From: Microbacterium sp. CFH 31415
GTDB taxonomy: Bacteria > Actinomycetota > Actinomycetes > Actinomycetales > Microbacteriaceae
Direction: 5' to 3'
Assembly: GCF_022538185.1 (NCBI RefSeq)
Contig: NZ_JAKYXC010000007.1
Span: 1-64,000, forward strand
Length of the DNA: 64,000 nt
Position 1 is the stretch's first letter. Each line of letters begins with the position of its first letter. Positions 7,293-17,365 of the stretch are shown here, one piece after another. A program made the position numbers and the translations under genes. The notes below the pieces were generated by a model. The model ran no database searches. It was not told where the DNA came from and was given only the letters and a program-made list of their open reading frames with translations.

Positions 7293-8771
7293 TCAGCGCG
7301 GGGCGTGCGCGGCGAGGAACTCGTACACGTCGGTCGTGTCGACGCCGGGGAAGGCACCGGTCGGCAGGGTCGCGAGCAGCGTGCGCGGCGTGCGGACGTT
7401 CGGCCAGGAGTTCTCGCGCCAGGCGGCCTCGAGGTCGGCCGGCGCGCGCCGGCAGCACGCTTCCACGGAGTGCGTCGAGACGCCGCGGTGCGGGGTGTCG
7501 CGCCCGAGGAACCACTTGGTGTCGTCGAAGCGAACGCCCACGCTCACCGAATGCGCGCCCTCGCTCGACTGCTCGACGCGGGCCGTGCACCAGTAGGTGC
7601 CGTTGCCCGTGTCGGTGTACTGGTAGTAGGGGTTGAAGTGGTCGTCGACGTCGAAGACCGCGCGCGAGGTCCACTTGCGGCAGCACATCTGGCCCTCGAT
7701 CGAGCCGAGGCGATCGGTCGGGAAGTTGACGTCGTCGTTCTCGTACGCCTTCGTGATGGTGCCCGACTCGTGCACCTTGAGGAAGTGGACCGGGATGCCC
7801 AGGTGCACGGTCGCCAGGTTGGTGAACCGGTGCGCGGCCGTCTCGTACGAGACCGAGTACGCGTCGCGGAGGTCTTCGATCGAGATCGCACGGTCTTTCT
7901 TGGCCTCCTGCAGGAATGGCACGGCGTGCTGCTCGGGGATGAGCAGGGCACCGGTGAGGTAGTTGGTCTCGACGCGCTGGCGCAGGAACTCCGCGTACGA
8001 CGTGGGCTCCCGGTGCCCGAGGATGCGGCTCGACAGCGCCTGCAGCACCGCCGTGCGCGGGTCGCCCTTGGCCGTGACCCGGCTCGACAGATAGAGGCGC
8101 CCGTTCTTGAGGTCGGCGACGCTGCGGGTGGTCTGGGGCAGGTCGGGCACGTAGTGAAGCGTGAATCCGAGATGCGCGGCGATGTCGGATGCGGTGCGCT
8201 GCGTGAGCGGGCCACCTGGGTGGTCGACCGCGTCGAGAACCGCACGCGCGTGCACCTCGAGCTCGGCGAAGTAGTTGTTCTGCGTGCGCATGAGGCGGCG
8301 CAGCGCGACGTTGGCGCGACGCGCCTCTTCAGGCGTGGCCGCCCGCTCGTCGCGCAGCCGCTCGATCTCGGACTGCAGCGCCAGCATCGTCTTCAGCGCC
8401 TCATCGGGGATGGTCTTGCCGATGCGGAACGGCGGGATGCCGAGCGCCTGGAACGTCTGCCCGCGCATCGCCCGCTCGAGCGAGATCTCGAGGGTCGCAC
8501 GCTCGTCGAGCGGCTCGGACTCGAGGATCGAGTCGAGGGAGGAGCCCAGCGCCCGGGCGATCGCCTGCAGCAGCGTGAGCTTCGGTTCGCGCCGGCCGTT
8601 CTCGATCATCGACAGCTGGCTGGGTGCCCGATCGACCGCCGCCGCGAGCTCCTCCAGCGTCATGCCGCGCTCTGCGCGCAGCTGCCGGATGCGACGGCCG
8701 ATGGTCAGGGAGTCCACGTCGTCATGGTCGGAGACTTCTGCGACCGAATCGTAGGTGAAGGACGTCGTCAT
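7293..8771 (-). CDS. ramB: RamB-like XRE/ScfR transcriptional regulator
   Basis: This 492-residue regulator has an N-terminal XRE helix-turn-helix (residues about 20-80, GMTLEELAAAVDRAPSQLSMIENGRREP), a middle IrrE/ImmA-like region and a C-terminal ScfR-type domain containing MCCRKW and ACCRRAP cysteine motifs. This is the layout of Corynebacterium RamB, which controls acetate and glyoxylate-cycle genes. It is transcribed divergently from aceB-aceA, which supports that role. A candidate RamB site at 8805-8817 lies in the shared promoter region and would also allow autoregulation. The gene symbol rests on family and context. Confidence 0.85.
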   Translation of the reverse strand: MTTSFTYDSVAEVSDHDDVDSLTIGRRIRQLRAERGMTLEELAAAVDRAPSQLSMIENGRREPKLTLLQAIARALGSSLDSILESEPLDERATLEISLERAMRGQTFQALGIPPFRIGKTIPDEALKTMLALQSEIERLRDERAATPEEARRANVALRRLMRTQNNYFAELEVHARAVLDAVDHPGGPLTQRTASDIAAHLGFTLHYVPDLPQTTRSVADLKNGRLYLSSRVTAKGDPRTAVLQALSSRILGHREPTSYAEFLRQRVETNYLTGALLIPEQHAVPFLQEAKKDRAISIEDLRDAYSVSYETAAHRFTNLATVHLGIPVHFLKVHESGTITKAYENDDVNFPTDRLGSIEGQMCCRKWTSRAVFDVDDHFNPYYQYTDTGNGTYWCTARVEQSSEGAHSVSVGVRFDDTKWFLGRDTPHRGVSTHSVEACCRRAPADLEAAWRENSWPNVRTPRTLLATLPTGAFPGVDTTDVYEFLAAHAPR

Positions 8772-8804
8772 GGTGCGATTCTGTCACGAGAGCAGAAATA
8801 AGCG

Positions 8805-8817
8805 AAAACTTCACAAG
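8805..8817. promoter_or_regulatory. Candidate RamB binding site
   Basis: AAAACTTCACAAG matches the remembered corynebacterial RamB consensus (AAAACTTTGCAAA) at 10 of 13 positions. It lies 34 bp upstream of ramB and about 160 bp upstream of aceB. It overlaps a small palindrome, ACTT-CAC-AAGT, and a TTCAC-AA-GTGAA repeat. The assignment is by similarity and position only. Confidence 0.5.
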
Positions 8818-8977
8818 TGAATTGGTCAGGCGAAGGGGTGATCTTCACCGCAGAGTGGACACACGACCACCACCGGTTGATCCAGAACGCGGATCTCGGG
8901 ATGCCGGAACCGACGCACACGTCGGGTCGGAGCATCCCCCAGAGGCACTTGACATTCGTTCACAGGAAGACAGGGAT

Positions 8978-10642
8978 ATGACACCTGCAACCGCCACCCC
9001 GATGCGCACGCGCACCGGCCCCATCCCCACGCAGATCCACGAGCCGGCGATCGAGGTCGCCGCACGCCTCGCCCCTCGTTACGACGAGATCCTCACCCCG
9101 GAGGCGCTCGCCTTCCTCACCGAGCTGCACCACCGGTTCGGCGCCCGCCGTCACGACCGCCTGGCCGACCGCATGCGGCGGCGCTTCCAGGTCGGCAACG
9201 GGCACGACCCGCAGTTCCGCGACGACACGCGCCACATCCGGGAGGACGCGGAGTGGCGCGTCGCCGGTGCGGGCCCGGGCCTCGAGGACCGCCGTGTCGA
9301 GATCACCGGTCCGACCGACCCGAAGATGACCATCAACGCGCTGAACTCCGGCGCGAAGGTGTGGCTGGCCGACCAGGAGGACGCCACCAGCCCCACCTGG
9401 AAGAACGTCATCGAGGGCCAGCTGTCGCTGCGCGACGCGATCCGCGGCGAGCTCTCGTTCACGAGCCCCGAGGGCAAGCGGTACGAGGTGACGGCGACCG
9501 AGACACCCACGATCGTGATGCGACCCCGCGGCTGGCACCTCACCGAGCACCACATCCGCTTCACCGACCGCACCGGCCGCACGATGGCCGCCTCCGGCTC
9601 GCTCGTCGACTTCGGCCTGTACTTCTTCCACAACGCCCAGCAGCTCATCGCGAACGGGCGCGGACCGTACTTCTACATCGCCAAGCTCGAGTCGAGCGAA
9701 GAGGCGAAGCTGTGGGACGACGTCTTCTCGTTCAGCGAGCGGTACGCGGGCATCCCCCACGGCACGATCCGCGCGACCGTGCTCATCGAGACGCTGCCTG
9801 CGGCGTTCGAGATGGAGGAGATCCTCTTCGAACTGCGCGACCACTGCGCCGGCCTCAACGCCGGCCGCTGGGACTACATCTTCTCCATCATCAAGAACTA
9901 CCGCGGCCGCGGGGCTCGCTTCGTGCTCCCCGACCGCAGCGAGGTCACGATGACCGTACCGTTCATGCGGGCGTACACCGAGCTGCTCGTGCAGACGTGT
10001 CACAAGCGCGGCGCCTTCGCGATCGGCGGCATGAGCGCCTTCATCCCGAACCGGCGGGACCCCGAGGTGACCCAGCGCGCGTTCGAGAAGGTCGCCGCCG
10101 ACAAGAAGCGCGAGGCCGGCGACGGCTTCGACGGCACGTGGGTGGCCCACCCCGACCTGATCCCCGTCGCCCGCGCCGAGTTCGACGCAGTGCTCGGCGA
10201 CCGGCCGAACCAGCTGGACCGCCAGCGACCCGAGGTCGACGTGAAGGCGGCCGACCTGATCGACGTGCACATCGGCCGTCCGATCACGGCAGCAGGCGTC
10301 CACGGCAACGTGTCGGTGGCGATCCGCTACATCGAGGCGTGGCTGCGGGGCCTCGGCGCCGTGGCGATCGACAACCTCATGGAGGATGCCGCGACCGCCG
10401 AGATCTCGCGCTCGCAGGTGTGGCAGTGGATCCACCAGGACCGCTCCACCGAGGACGGCACGCCCATCACGCGCGACTACGTCGAGCGGCTGATCGCGCA
10501 GGTGCTCGGCGAGGTCGAGCGGCGCGACGGCGATCGATTCGACGACGCGGCCGAGGTGTTCCGCGAGGTCGCCCTCGGCACCGAGTTCCCGGCCTTTCTC
10601 ACCCTGCCCGCCTACGCGCGCTTCCTCGTCGAAACCGACTGA
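8978..10642 (+). CDS. aceB: Malate synthase A
   Basis: This 554-residue malate synthase condenses glyoxylate with acetyl-CoA to malate, the second glyoxylate-shunt step, in the cytosol. Recognisable blocks are ADQEDATSPTWKNVIEGQ, RPRGWHL, IPHGTIRATVLIETLPAAFEMEEILFELRDH, GRWDYIFS and FIPNRRDPE. The ATG at 8978 follows AGGAAGA at 8963-8969. The reading frame extends upstream to 8822, but that stretch is low-complexity and covers the regulatory region. aceA follows 24 bp later, so the two are co-transcribed under RamB-type control. Confidence 0.95.
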   Translation: MTPATATPMRTRTGPIPTQIHEPAIEVAARLAPRYDEILTPEALAFLTELHHRFGARRHDRLADRMRRRFQVGNGHDPQFRDDTRHIREDAEWRVAGAGPGLEDRRVEITGPTDPKMTINALNSGAKVWLADQEDATSPTWKNVIEGQLSLRDAIRGELSFTSPEGKRYEVTATETPTIVMRPRGWHLTEHHIRFTDRTGRTMAASGSLVDFGLYFFHNAQQLIANGRGPYFYIAKLESSEEAKLWDDVFSFSERYAGIPHGTIRATVLIETLPAAFEMEEILFELRDHCAGLNAGRWDYIFSIIKNYRGRGARFVLPDRSEVTMTVPFMRAYTELLVQTCHKRGAFAIGGMSAFIPNRRDPEVTQRAFEKVAADKKREAGDGFDGTWVAHPDLIPVARAEFDAVLGDRPNQLDRQRPEVDVKAADLIDVHIGRPITAAGVHGNVSVAIRYIEAWLRGLGAVAIDNLMEDAATAEISRSQVWQWIHQDRSTEDGTPITRDYVERLIAQVLGEVERRDGDRFDDAAEVFREVALGTEFPAFLTLPAYARFLVETD

Positions 10643-10666
10643 CGCATCTTCCCGAAGGACAACGAC

Positions 10667-12262
10667 ATGACCACCTACACCGATGACATCGAGGCCGTCG
10701 AGGCCCTGAAGAAGCAGTACGGATCTCCCTGGGATGCCGTCAACCCCGAGTACGTCGCCCGGATGCGCGCGCAGAACCGGTTCAGGACCGGACTCGAGAT
10801 CGCGCAGTACACGGCCGACATCATGCGTCGCGACATGGCGGAGTACGACGGCGACTCGTCGCTGTACACCCAGTCGCTCGGCGTCTGGCACGGCTTCATC
10901 GGGCAGCAGAAGCTGATCTCGATCAAGAAGCACCTCAAGAGCACGAACAAGCGGTACCTGTACCTCTCGGGCTGGATGGTCGCGGCGCTCCGCTCGGAGT
11001 TCGGCCCGCTGCCCGACCAGTCGATGCACGAGAAGACGGCGGTCCCGGCCCTCATCGAGGAGCTGTACACGTTCCTCCGCCAGGCCGACGCCCGCGAGCT
11101 CGACCTGCTCTTCACGCAGCTCGACGACGCGCGCCGCGCGGGCGACGAGACCGCCGTCGAGTTCATCCAGTCGCAGATCGACAACCACGAGACCCACGTG
11201 GTGCCGATCATCGCCGACATCGACGCCGGCTTCGGCAACCCCGAGGCGACGTATCTCCTGGCGAAGAAGATGATCGAAGCGGGCGCCTGCGCGATCCAGA
11301 TCGAGAACCAGGTCTCCGACGAGAAGCAGTGCGGTCACCAGGACGGCAAGGTCACGGTGCCGCACGAGGACTTCCTCGCGAAGATCAACGCGGTGCGCTA
11401 CGCCTTCCTCGAGCTCGGCATCGACAACGGCGTCATCGTCGCCCGGACCGACTCGCTCGGCGCCGGACTGACGCAGAAGCTGGCCGTCTCGAGCGAGCCG
11501 GGCGACCTGGGCGACCAGTACAACGCGTTCCTCGACGTCGAGACGATCTCCGAGTCCGAGCTCAGCGACGGCGACGTCGTCATCCGTCGTGAGGGCCGGC
11601 TGCTGCGCCCGAAGCGTCTCGCCAGCAACCTGTACCAGTTCCGTCCCGGCACCGGCGAGGATCGGGTCGTGCTCGACTGCGTCACGTCGCTGCAGAACGG
11701 CGCCGACCTGCTGTGGATCGAGACCGAGAAGCCGCACGTCGAGCAGATCGCCGGCATGGTCGACCGCATCCGCGAGGCCGTCCCGAACGCGAAGCTGGTC
11801 TACAACAACAGCCCGTCGTTCAACTGGACGCTCAACTTCCGCCAGCAGGCCTACGACCAGCTCGCGGCCGAGGGTGCGGATGTCTCGGCCTACGACCGCA
11901 GCAGCCTGATGAGCGTGGAGTACGACGACACCGAGCTGGCGCAGCTGGCCGACGAGAAGATCCGCACGTTCCAGGCCGACGGCTCGGCGCGCGCCGGCAT
12001 CTTCCACCACCTGATCACCCTGCCGACGTACCACACGGCGGCACTGTCGACCGACACCCTCGCCAAGGGCTACTTCGGCGACGAGGGGATGCTCGCCTAC
12101 GTGAAGGGCGTCCAGCGCCGCGAGATCCGCGAGGGCATCGCGACGGTGAAGCACCAGAACATGGCCGGCAGCGACATCGGCGACAACCACAAGGAGTATT
12201 TCGCCGGCGACGCGGCCCTGAAGGCCGGCGGCAAGGACAACACGATGAACCAGTTCGGCTGA
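10667..12262 (+). CDS. aceA: Isocitrate lyase, long (about 530-residue) class
   Basis: This 531-residue isocitrate lyase splits isocitrate to glyoxylate and succinate. The catalytic cysteine is in EKQCGHQDGKV (about C222), in place of the KKCGH of the common short class. Other conserved blocks are IIADIDAGFGN, VARTDSLGA and YNNSPSFNWT. The length and the KQCGHQDGK signature match the long Pseudomonas-type isocitrate lyase rather than the roughly 430-residue actinobacterial Icl1. It is second in the aceB-aceA operon, and a strong bidirectional terminator follows. Confidence 0.95.
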   Translation: MTTYTDDIEAVEALKKQYGSPWDAVNPEYVARMRAQNRFRTGLEIAQYTADIMRRDMAEYDGDSSLYTQSLGVWHGFIGQQKLISIKKHLKSTNKRYLYLSGWMVAALRSEFGPLPDQSMHEKTAVPALIEELYTFLRQADARELDLLFTQLDDARRAGDETAVEFIQSQIDNHETHVVPIIADIDAGFGNPEATYLLAKKMIEAGACAIQIENQVSDEKQCGHQDGKVTVPHEDFLAKINAVRYAFLELGIDNGVIVARTDSLGAGLTQKLAVSSEPGDLGDQYNAFLDVETISESELSDGDVVIRREGRLLRPKRLASNLYQFRPGTGEDRVVLDCVTSLQNGADLLWIETEKPHVEQIAGMVDRIREAVPNAKLVYNNSPSFNWTLNFRQQAYDQLAAEGADVSAYDRSSLMSVEYDDTELAQLADEKIRTFQADGSARAGIFHHLITLPTYHTAALSTDTLAKGYFGDEGMLAYVKGVQRREIREGIATVKHQNMAGSDIGDNHKEYFAGDAALKAGGKDNTMNQFG

Positions 12263-12266
12263 TCTC

Positions 12267-12314
12267 GAAGACGACGGATGCGCGGGCCGCAGGGTCCGCG
12301 CATCCGTCGTCTTC
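12267..12314. terminator. Bidirectional terminator between aceA and the LuxR-type regulator
   Basis: A perfect 19-bp stem, GAAGACGACGGATGCGCGG and its complement, encloses a 10-nt loop. It lies between two convergent genes, 4 bp after the aceA stop and 12 bp before the regulator stop. The start of each arm gives a T-rich tail on one strand (GTCGTCTTC). Confidence 0.85.
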
Positions 12315-12325
12315 GGCATCCCGCG

Positions 12326-12961
12326 TCAGGGCAGCAGGCCGCGCTCCATGGCAAGGGTGACCGCCCTGGTGCGGTCGGCGACGCCGAGCTTGTCGAAGAC
12401 CTTGAGCAGGTGCGTCTTGACCGTCGACTCGCCGATGCCGAGCGTCACCGCGATCTGCTTGTTGCTGTGTCCGGCGGCGACCAGCCGCAGCACGTCGAGC
12501 TCGCGTCCCGTGAGCGCGATCGCGTCGGGTCCGGGCCGACGCATCCGCTCGACGAGGCGCACGGCGACCTGCGGCGAGAGCGCCGACTGACCGGCGGCGA
12601 CCGAGCGGATGCCCGCCACGATCTCCGCCTGCGGCGCCGCCTTGAGCAGGTAGCCCGAGGCTCCCGCCTCGATCGCGGCGAGGATCTGGTCGTCCGACTC
12701 GTAGGTCGTGAGGATCAGCACCCGCGGCGGCGGGGTGCCCGCCTCTCCCCCGGCGATCCGCGCGGTCGCCGAGACGCCGTCGACGCGGGGCATGCGCAGA
12801 TCCATGAGCACGACGTCGGGCGAGGTCGCACGCGCCAGTGTGACCGCTTCGTCGCCGTCGGATGCCTCCGCCACGACCTCGAAGCCGGGTTCGTCCGACA
12901 GCAGCCCGGCGAGGCCCGCGCGCACGACGGGATGGTCGTCGGCGATCAGCAGCCGGATCAT
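12326..12961 (-). CDS. NarL/LuxR-family response regulator
   Basis: This 211-residue response regulator has a receiver domain with phospho-acceptor D54 (VLMDLRMP), acidic pair DD8-9 and conserved Lys in YLLKAAP. A LuxR helix-turn-helix follows at about 145-210 (LTGRELDVLRLVAAGHSNKQIAVTLGIGESTVKTHLLKVFDKL region). Its ATG overlaps the stop of the sensor kinase gene by 4 nt. With the ABC pair upstream it forms a DesKR/LiaRS-like module that probably activates its own exporter operon. Confidence 0.93.
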   Translation of the reverse strand: MIRLLIADDHPVVRAGLAGLLSDEPGFEVVAEASDGDEAVTLARATSPDVVLMDLRMPRVDGVSATARIAGGEAGTPPPRVLILTTYESDDQILAAIEAGASGYLLKAAPQAEIVAGIRSVAAGQSALSPQVAVRLVERMRRPGPDAIALTGRELDVLRLVAAGHSNKQIAVTLGIGESTVKTHLLKVFDKLGVADRTRAVTLAMERGLLP

Positions 12962-14190
12962 GGCGTGACCTCCGTGCGCGTCTCGTCCGCCGGCGCACCG
13001 CCGCCGACCGCTCGCGCGCCCGCACCCGCGCCCGCGCCCAGCGGAAGCCGCACCCGCACGGTCGTGCCGGCGCCCGGCGCCGAGTCGACCTCGAACGTGC
13101 CGCCGGCGAGCGCGACGCGGTCTCCCATGCCGTCGATGCCGAACCCGGTGCCGCTGGCTGCGGGGTCGAACCCGCGCCCATCGTCGGTGATCTCCAGCGT
13201 CGCGGCCCCATCGGCCACGCGCACCGCCACCGTGGCGAGCGTCGCCTGCGCGTGCCGGGCGACGTTGGACAGCCCCTCCTGCGCGCAGCGCAGCAGCACG
13301 ACCTGACGGTCGCGGTCCAGCGCCTCGGCGGTCGCATCGACGGAAACGTCGATGGCGGCTCCCGACTGGGCGCGGAAGCGCTCGGCCAACCGCTCGATCG
13401 CCGCGCCGAGCGCCGCCTCGTCGGGCACGGCCGCCGTGCGCGCGACGAGGGCGCGGGCTTCGTCCAGCGCGTCGCGCGCGACCTGCTCGACGGTCGCGAG
13501 GGTCGCGGTCGCGGCGTCCGCTGCCCCCTCCCGCGACTGCCGCCCGGCACGCTCCGCGAGGATCACGAGGCCGGCGAGACTCTGGGCCAGGGTGTCATGG
13601 ATGTCGCGCGCCAGGCGCTCCCGCTCCTCGGAGGCGCCGCGCTCATGGCTCAGCGCGCGCACCTCGGCCTGCGCCGCCGTCAGTTCGTCGAGCAGACGCG
13701 CCCGTTCCTCCCCGTATTCTGCGATGCCCGAGATCCAGAGCCCGAACGCGGTGGCGAACGCGAACGAGAACCCGGCGGTCGTCACCCCGGCCACGAACGC
13801 ACCGATGCTGAAGCCCCCGCCGAAGGTGTAGCCGACCATCACCGCGAGGGCGATGACGGCCGATCCGATGACCCCACGACGGCGCGTGTCGCCGAGGACC
13901 CAGGCCAGCGGGTACGCGAGCACCTGCAGGGTGGCGAGGAACTCGGTCGACGCGGTCCCGATCGCCAGGATGACGGCGGTGGTCGTCAGGAACGTCGCGA
14001 ACCGCAGAGTCGACGCGGTCCCGATCGCCGGTCGCGCGATCAGGAAGTACGCCAGAGCGAACGCCGCGATCGCGGCATAGGCGACCACGCGCTCGGCTGC
14101 GCCTCCTGGCCCGAGGCCGAACGCGATGGCCATCGCGATCGACGCCGATCCGGCGACGACCGCGATGTCCCACCAGCGCTTGTCGAGCAT
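12958..14190 (-). CDS. Membrane sensor histidine kinase, HisKA_3 (DesK-like)
   Basis: This 410-residue kinase has about five to six membrane helices in the first 155 residues. A short coiled segment leads to a HisKA_3 dimerisation domain with phospho-acceptor His198 (RLARDIHDTLAQSLAGLV), then an HATPase_c domain (NVARHAQAT, DDGRGFDP, GDRVALAGG). With no large extracellular domain it probably senses the membrane or acts through the neighbouring permease. It is third of four genes in the operon ATPase-permease-kinase-regulator. Confidence 0.93.
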   Translation of the reverse strand: MLDKRWWDIAVVAGSASIAMAIAFGLGPGGAAERVVAYAAIAAFALAYFLIARPAIGTASTLRFATFLTTTAVILAIGTASTEFLATLQVLAYPLAWVLGDTRRRGVIGSAVIALAVMVGYTFGGGFSIGAFVAGVTTAGFSFAFATAFGLWISGIAEYGEERARLLDELTAAQAEVRALSHERGASEERERLARDIHDTLAQSLAGLVILAERAGRQSREGAADAATATLATVEQVARDALDEARALVARTAAVPDEAALGAAIERLAERFRAQSGAAIDVSVDATAEALDRDRQVVLLRCAQEGLSNVARHAQATLATVAVRVADGAATLEITDDGRGFDPAASGTGFGIDGMGDRVALAGGTFEVDSAPGAGTTVRVRLPLGAGAGAGARAVGGGAPADETRTEVTP

Positions 14191-14215
14191 GGTCCCCCTG
14201 ATCCTCCTCGTGAGG

Positions 14216-15049
14216 CTACGCGTTGCGGCGGATCCACCGGAAGGTGACGAGCGACATGATCAGCCCGACGACGAGCCAGATGCCGAGGGCGGCCGCCACG
14301 CCCACCAGGTTCCACTCGCCGCCCGGCTCGAGCGCAGCGTACTCCTCGGGGAGGAACACGGCGCGCATCCCCTGCGCCATCCACTTGAGCGGGAAGAGCG
14401 AGGCGACGTTCTGCAGCCACTCCGGGAGCTGCCAGAACATCAGGTACACCCCCGAGATGAACTGCAGCACGAGCCCGATCGGGATCACGACCGCCGTCGC
14501 GCTCTTCGCGCTGCGGGGCAGCGCCGACAGGGCGATGCCGAGCAGCGCCGAGGTCGCGATGCCGAACACGAAGACCCACGCGAAGGTGAACCACTGCGAC
14601 GGCTCGGTGGGCAGCGGCACGCCCAGGGCGAGCCCGGCCACGGCGAGCAGCAGCGCCGCCTGCAGCACGCCGGTGACCAGCACCTGCGCGATCTTGCCGA
14701 GGAAGTAGCTGACGGGCGAGAGCGGCGACCCGCCGAGTCGCTTGAGGGTGCCGTCCGCCCGCTCCAGCGCGATGTCGATCGCGAGGTTCTGGAAGCCCGA
14801 CAGCAGGAGTCCGGCGGCCATCATGCCCGGCAGATAGAGCTGCGCCATCGGCAGCGCCGGCAGGCCGGGCGCCATCTGCACATCACCGTCCGCGCCGAAC
14901 GCGACGCTGAACAGGCCCAGCATGAAGACCGGGAACAGGAAGGTGAAGAACAGCGTGTCGCCCGAGCGGAAGTACTGCGTCAGCTCGAAACGCGCCCGCC
15001 ACAGCCCGGTCGGGACGATGCCGGGCACCCTGATCGCTGTCATGCTCAT
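14216..15049 (-). CDS. ABC-2 type exporter permease
   Basis: This 277-residue permease has six membrane segments of the ABC-2/DrrB type. An amphipathic N-terminal helix ahead of TM1 ([27 protein letters not shown]) and the [15 protein letters not shown] loop are typical. Its ATG overlaps the stop of the ATPase gene, and the kinase starts 25 bp after its end. It exports an unknown substrate, possibly a lipid, antibiotic or peptide, given the linked LiaRS/DesKR-like system. Confidence 0.9.
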   Translation of the reverse strand: MSMTAIRVPGIVPTGLWRARFELTQYFRSGDTLFFTFLFPVFMLGLFSVAFGADGDVQMAPGLPALPMAQLYLPGMMAAGLLLSGFQNLAIDIALERADGTLKRLGGSPLSPVSYFLGKIAQVLVTGVLQAALLLAVAGLALGVPLPTEPSQWFTFAWVFVFGIATSALLGIALSALPRSAKSATAVVIPIGLVLQFISGVYLMFWQLPEWLQNVASLFPLKWMAQGMRAVFLPEEYAALEPGGEWNLVGVAAALGIWLVVGLIMSLVTFRWIRRNA

Positions 15050-15927
15050 CGCACAGTCTCCTTCGCCAGCTCGGCCGCGGCGCCCGATGCGCGCGCGACC
15101 AGTTCCAGATAGATGTCTTCGAGGCTGGGCCGGACGATCTCGAGCCGCTCCGGCTCACCGCCCAGTCGAGCGCTCAGCTCGCCCACGAGAGCGAGGGGTG
15201 CTGTGGAGCGCTCCTCGCGCTGCACACCGTCCTCGTGCCAGCGCACGACAGGCACGCGGGCGTCCGGCCCGCCGAAGGTGTCGACCGGGCCGAGCGCCTG
15301 CAGCCGGCCGTCGGCGATGACCGCCACCCGGTCGGCGAGCTGCGCCGCCTCGTCGAGGTAGTGGGTCGTGAGGAGGATCGTCGTGCCGTCGGCCTTGAGC
15401 CCCCAGATCAGCTCCCAGAACTCGCGCCGCGCCTCGGGGTCGAAGCCGGTCGTGGGCTCGTCGAGAAAGAGCAGCTCGGGTCGCCCGATGATGCCCATTG
15501 CCACGTCGACCCGCCGCTGCTGCCCGCCCGACAGCTTCGAGGTGCGCATCTTCGCCTGCGCGGTCAGGCCCACGGCGGCGATCACCTCGTCCACATCGCG
15601 CGCGTCGGGGTAGAACCCGGCGAACTGCTTCAGCTGCTCGCGCACGGTGAGCAGGCCGCTCTGACCGCACGTCTGCAGCACGATGCCCAGGCGCGCCTTC
15701 CACTCGAGGCCGCCGTGCTCCGGGTCGACCCCGAGCACGCTCACCTCGCCGCCGCCGCGACGGCGGTAGCCCTCGAGGATCTCGACGGTCGTGGACTTGC
15801 CGGCGCCGTTGGGGCCGAGCAGGGCGAAGGTCTCGCCGCGCTCGATGTCGAAGCTCACGCCGTCGACGACGGCGCGGCCGTCGTACGTCTTCCGCAGGTT
15901 GCGCACCTGCACTGCTGGAGTTCTCAT
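15046..15927 (-). CDS. ABC exporter ATP-binding protein
   Basis: This 293-residue nucleotide-binding subunit has Walker [10 protein letters not shown] (38-46), signature [14 protein letters not shown], Walker [14 protein letters not shown] and the H-loop TTHYLDEA. The C-terminal extension of about 80 residues is the DrrA/CcmA type found in drug and antibiotic exporters. It is the first gene of a four-gene operon read on the minus strand. Confidence 0.93.
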   Translation of the reverse strand: MRTPAVQVRNLRKTYDGRAVVDGVSFDIERGETFALLGPNGAGKSTTVEILEGYRRRGGGEVSVLGVDPEHGGLEWKARLGIVLQTCGQSGLLTVREQLKQFAGFYPDARDVDEVIAAVGLTAQAKMRTSKLSGGQQRRVDVAMGIIGRPELLFLDEPTTGFDPEARREFWELIWGLKADGTTILLTTHYLDEAAQLADRVAVIADGRLQALGPVDTFGGPDARVPVVRWHEDGVQREERSTAPLALVGELSARLGGEPERLEIVRPSLEDIYLELVARASGAAAELAKETVR

Positions 15928-16104
15928 GCCTCCAGCCTCGCGCCGGCGAGCCGGCTCCCCCAGCCGTCATCCGCAGGAGGAGGCATCCCCCATTCGGTGG
16001 AGGCCGGCGTCGACCGGCAGACCGGCGTCCACGCACCGCAATACGGTCCACGGACTGTCGTGCGGCCCACCGATTCCGGACAGTGCGGAACGCCGGCTCG
16101 CACT

Positions 16105-16119
16105 ACGCTCGTAGGCGTG
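16105..16119 (+). promoter_or_regulatory. Candidate leaderless promoter (-10) of the aminotransferase gene
   Basis: The hexamer TACGCT lies seven bases before the GTG start at 16117, and there is no usable ribosome-binding sequence between them. Transcription would then start at or next to the start codon, giving a leaderless mRNA, which is common in actinobacteria. The exact start is inferred. Confidence 0.45.
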
Positions 16120-17319
16120 ACAGACCGCGCCCCGCTCTCCCGCAAGCTCTCCGCCATCGCCGAGTCCGCGACCCTCAAGGTCGACGCGAAGGCGAAAGCA
16201 CTGCAGGCCGCCGGCCGGCCCGTGATCTCGTACGCCGCGGGCGAACCGGACTTCGCCACCCCGCAGTTCATCGTCGACGCCGCCGCCGCGGCGCTGCACG
16301 ACCCCGCGAACTACCGCTACACGCCCGCCGTCGGCCTTCCCGTGCTGCGTGAGGCGATCGCGGCCAAGACGCTGCGCGACTCGGCTCTCGACGTCGACCC
16401 GTCGCAGATCATCGTCACCAACGGCGGCAAGCAGGCCGTGTATCAGGCCTTCCAGGCCGTGGTGAACCCGGGTGACGAGGTGCTGCTGCCCGCTCCCTAC
16501 TGGACGACCTATCCCGAGGCGATCGCCCTCGCCGACGGCGTTCCCGTCGAGGTCTTCGCGCCCGCCGAGCAGGACTACAAGGTCACGGTCGACCAGCTCG
16601 AGGCTGCCCGTACCGACAGGACGACGGCGCTCGTCTTCGTGTCGCCCTCGAACCCGACCGGCTCGGTCTACACGCCCGAAGAGACCCGGGCGATCGGCGA
16701 GTGGGCCGTCGAGAACGGCATCTGGATCATCACCGACGAGATCTACCAGAACCTCGTTTACGAAGGCGTGCGCGCCGTCTCGATCGTCGAGGCGGTTCCG
16801 GATGCCGCGGCCCAGACGATCCTCGTGAACGGCGTGGCCAAGACCTACGCGATGACCGGCTGGCGTCTCGGCTGGATGGTCGGGCCGAAGGACGCCATCA
16901 AGGTCGCGGCGAACCTCCAGTCGCACCTGTGCAGCAACGTCAACAACATCGCGCAGCGCGCGGCGCTCGCGGCGCTGTCGGGGCCGCAGGACGAGGCGGA
17001 GCAGATGCGCCTCGCGTTCGACCGCCGCCGCCGCCTGATCGTCGCCGAGCTGTCGAAGATCGAGGGCGTCACCGTGCCGAACCCGCTCGGGGCGTTCTAC
17101 GTCTACCCTGACGTGCGCGGACTGCTCGGCCGCGAGTGGCGGGGCAAGACCCCGACCACGACGCTCGAGCTCGCCGATCTCATCCTCGAAGAGGCCGAAG
17201 TGGCCGTCGTTCCGGGTGAGGCGTTCGGCCCGAGCGGCTACCTCCGGCTGTCGTACGCGCTCGGCGACGATGCCCTGCTCGAGGGCGTCCAGCGCCTGCA
17301 GCAGCTCTTCGCCTCGTAG
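16117..17319 (+). CDS. Class I PLP-dependent aminotransferase, aspartate aminotransferase type
   Basis: This 400-residue fold-type I aminotransferase probably transfers the amino group between aspartate and 2-oxoglutarate. Key features are [11 protein letters not shown] near residue 40, NPTGSVY, the PLP-binding lysine at about 242 ([17 protein letters not shown]) and a C-terminal SYALGDD arginine-pocket region with GYLRLS. The GTG at 16117 is chosen by homology; the frame is open far upstream over the divergent ABC gene. It is monocistronic. Substrate preference (aspartate, other acidic or aromatic) is not certain. Confidence 0.9.
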   Translation: MTDRAPLSRKLSAIAESATLKVDAKAKALQAAGRPVISYAAGEPDFATPQFIVDAAAAALHDPANYRYTPAVGLPVLREAIAAKTLRDSALDVDPSQIIVTNGGKQAVYQAFQAVVNPGDEVLLPAPYWTTYPEAIALADGVPVEVFAPAEQDYKVTVDQLEAARTDRTTALVFVSPSNPTGSVYTPEETRAIGEWAVENGIWIITDEIYQNLVYEGVRAVSIVEAVPDAAAQTILVNGVAKTYAMTGWRLGWMVGPKDAIKVAANLQSHLCSNVNNIAQRAALAALSGPQDEAEQMRLAFDRRRRLIVAELSKIEGVTVPNPLGAFYVYPDVRGLLGREWRGKTPTTTLELADLILEEAEVAVVPGEAFGPSGYLRLSYALGDDALLEGVQRLQQLFAS

Positions 17320-17365
17320 GCCGAGTCACCGCACCCCGCTGCCCGGGAGGTCCTCAGACCTCGAA

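Noticed and set aside
6942-8801. A 619-codon plus-strand frame opposite ramB
   Set aside because: Antisense to a recognised regulator; the translation is Arg/Val/Glu-rich without motifs.
8960-12319. A 1119-codon open frame on the minus strand across aceB and aceA
   Set aside because: It is opposite two clearly recognised enzymes, has His/Arg/Asp/Val-rich low-complexity translation and matches no family. Long antisense frames are expected in DNA this GC-rich.
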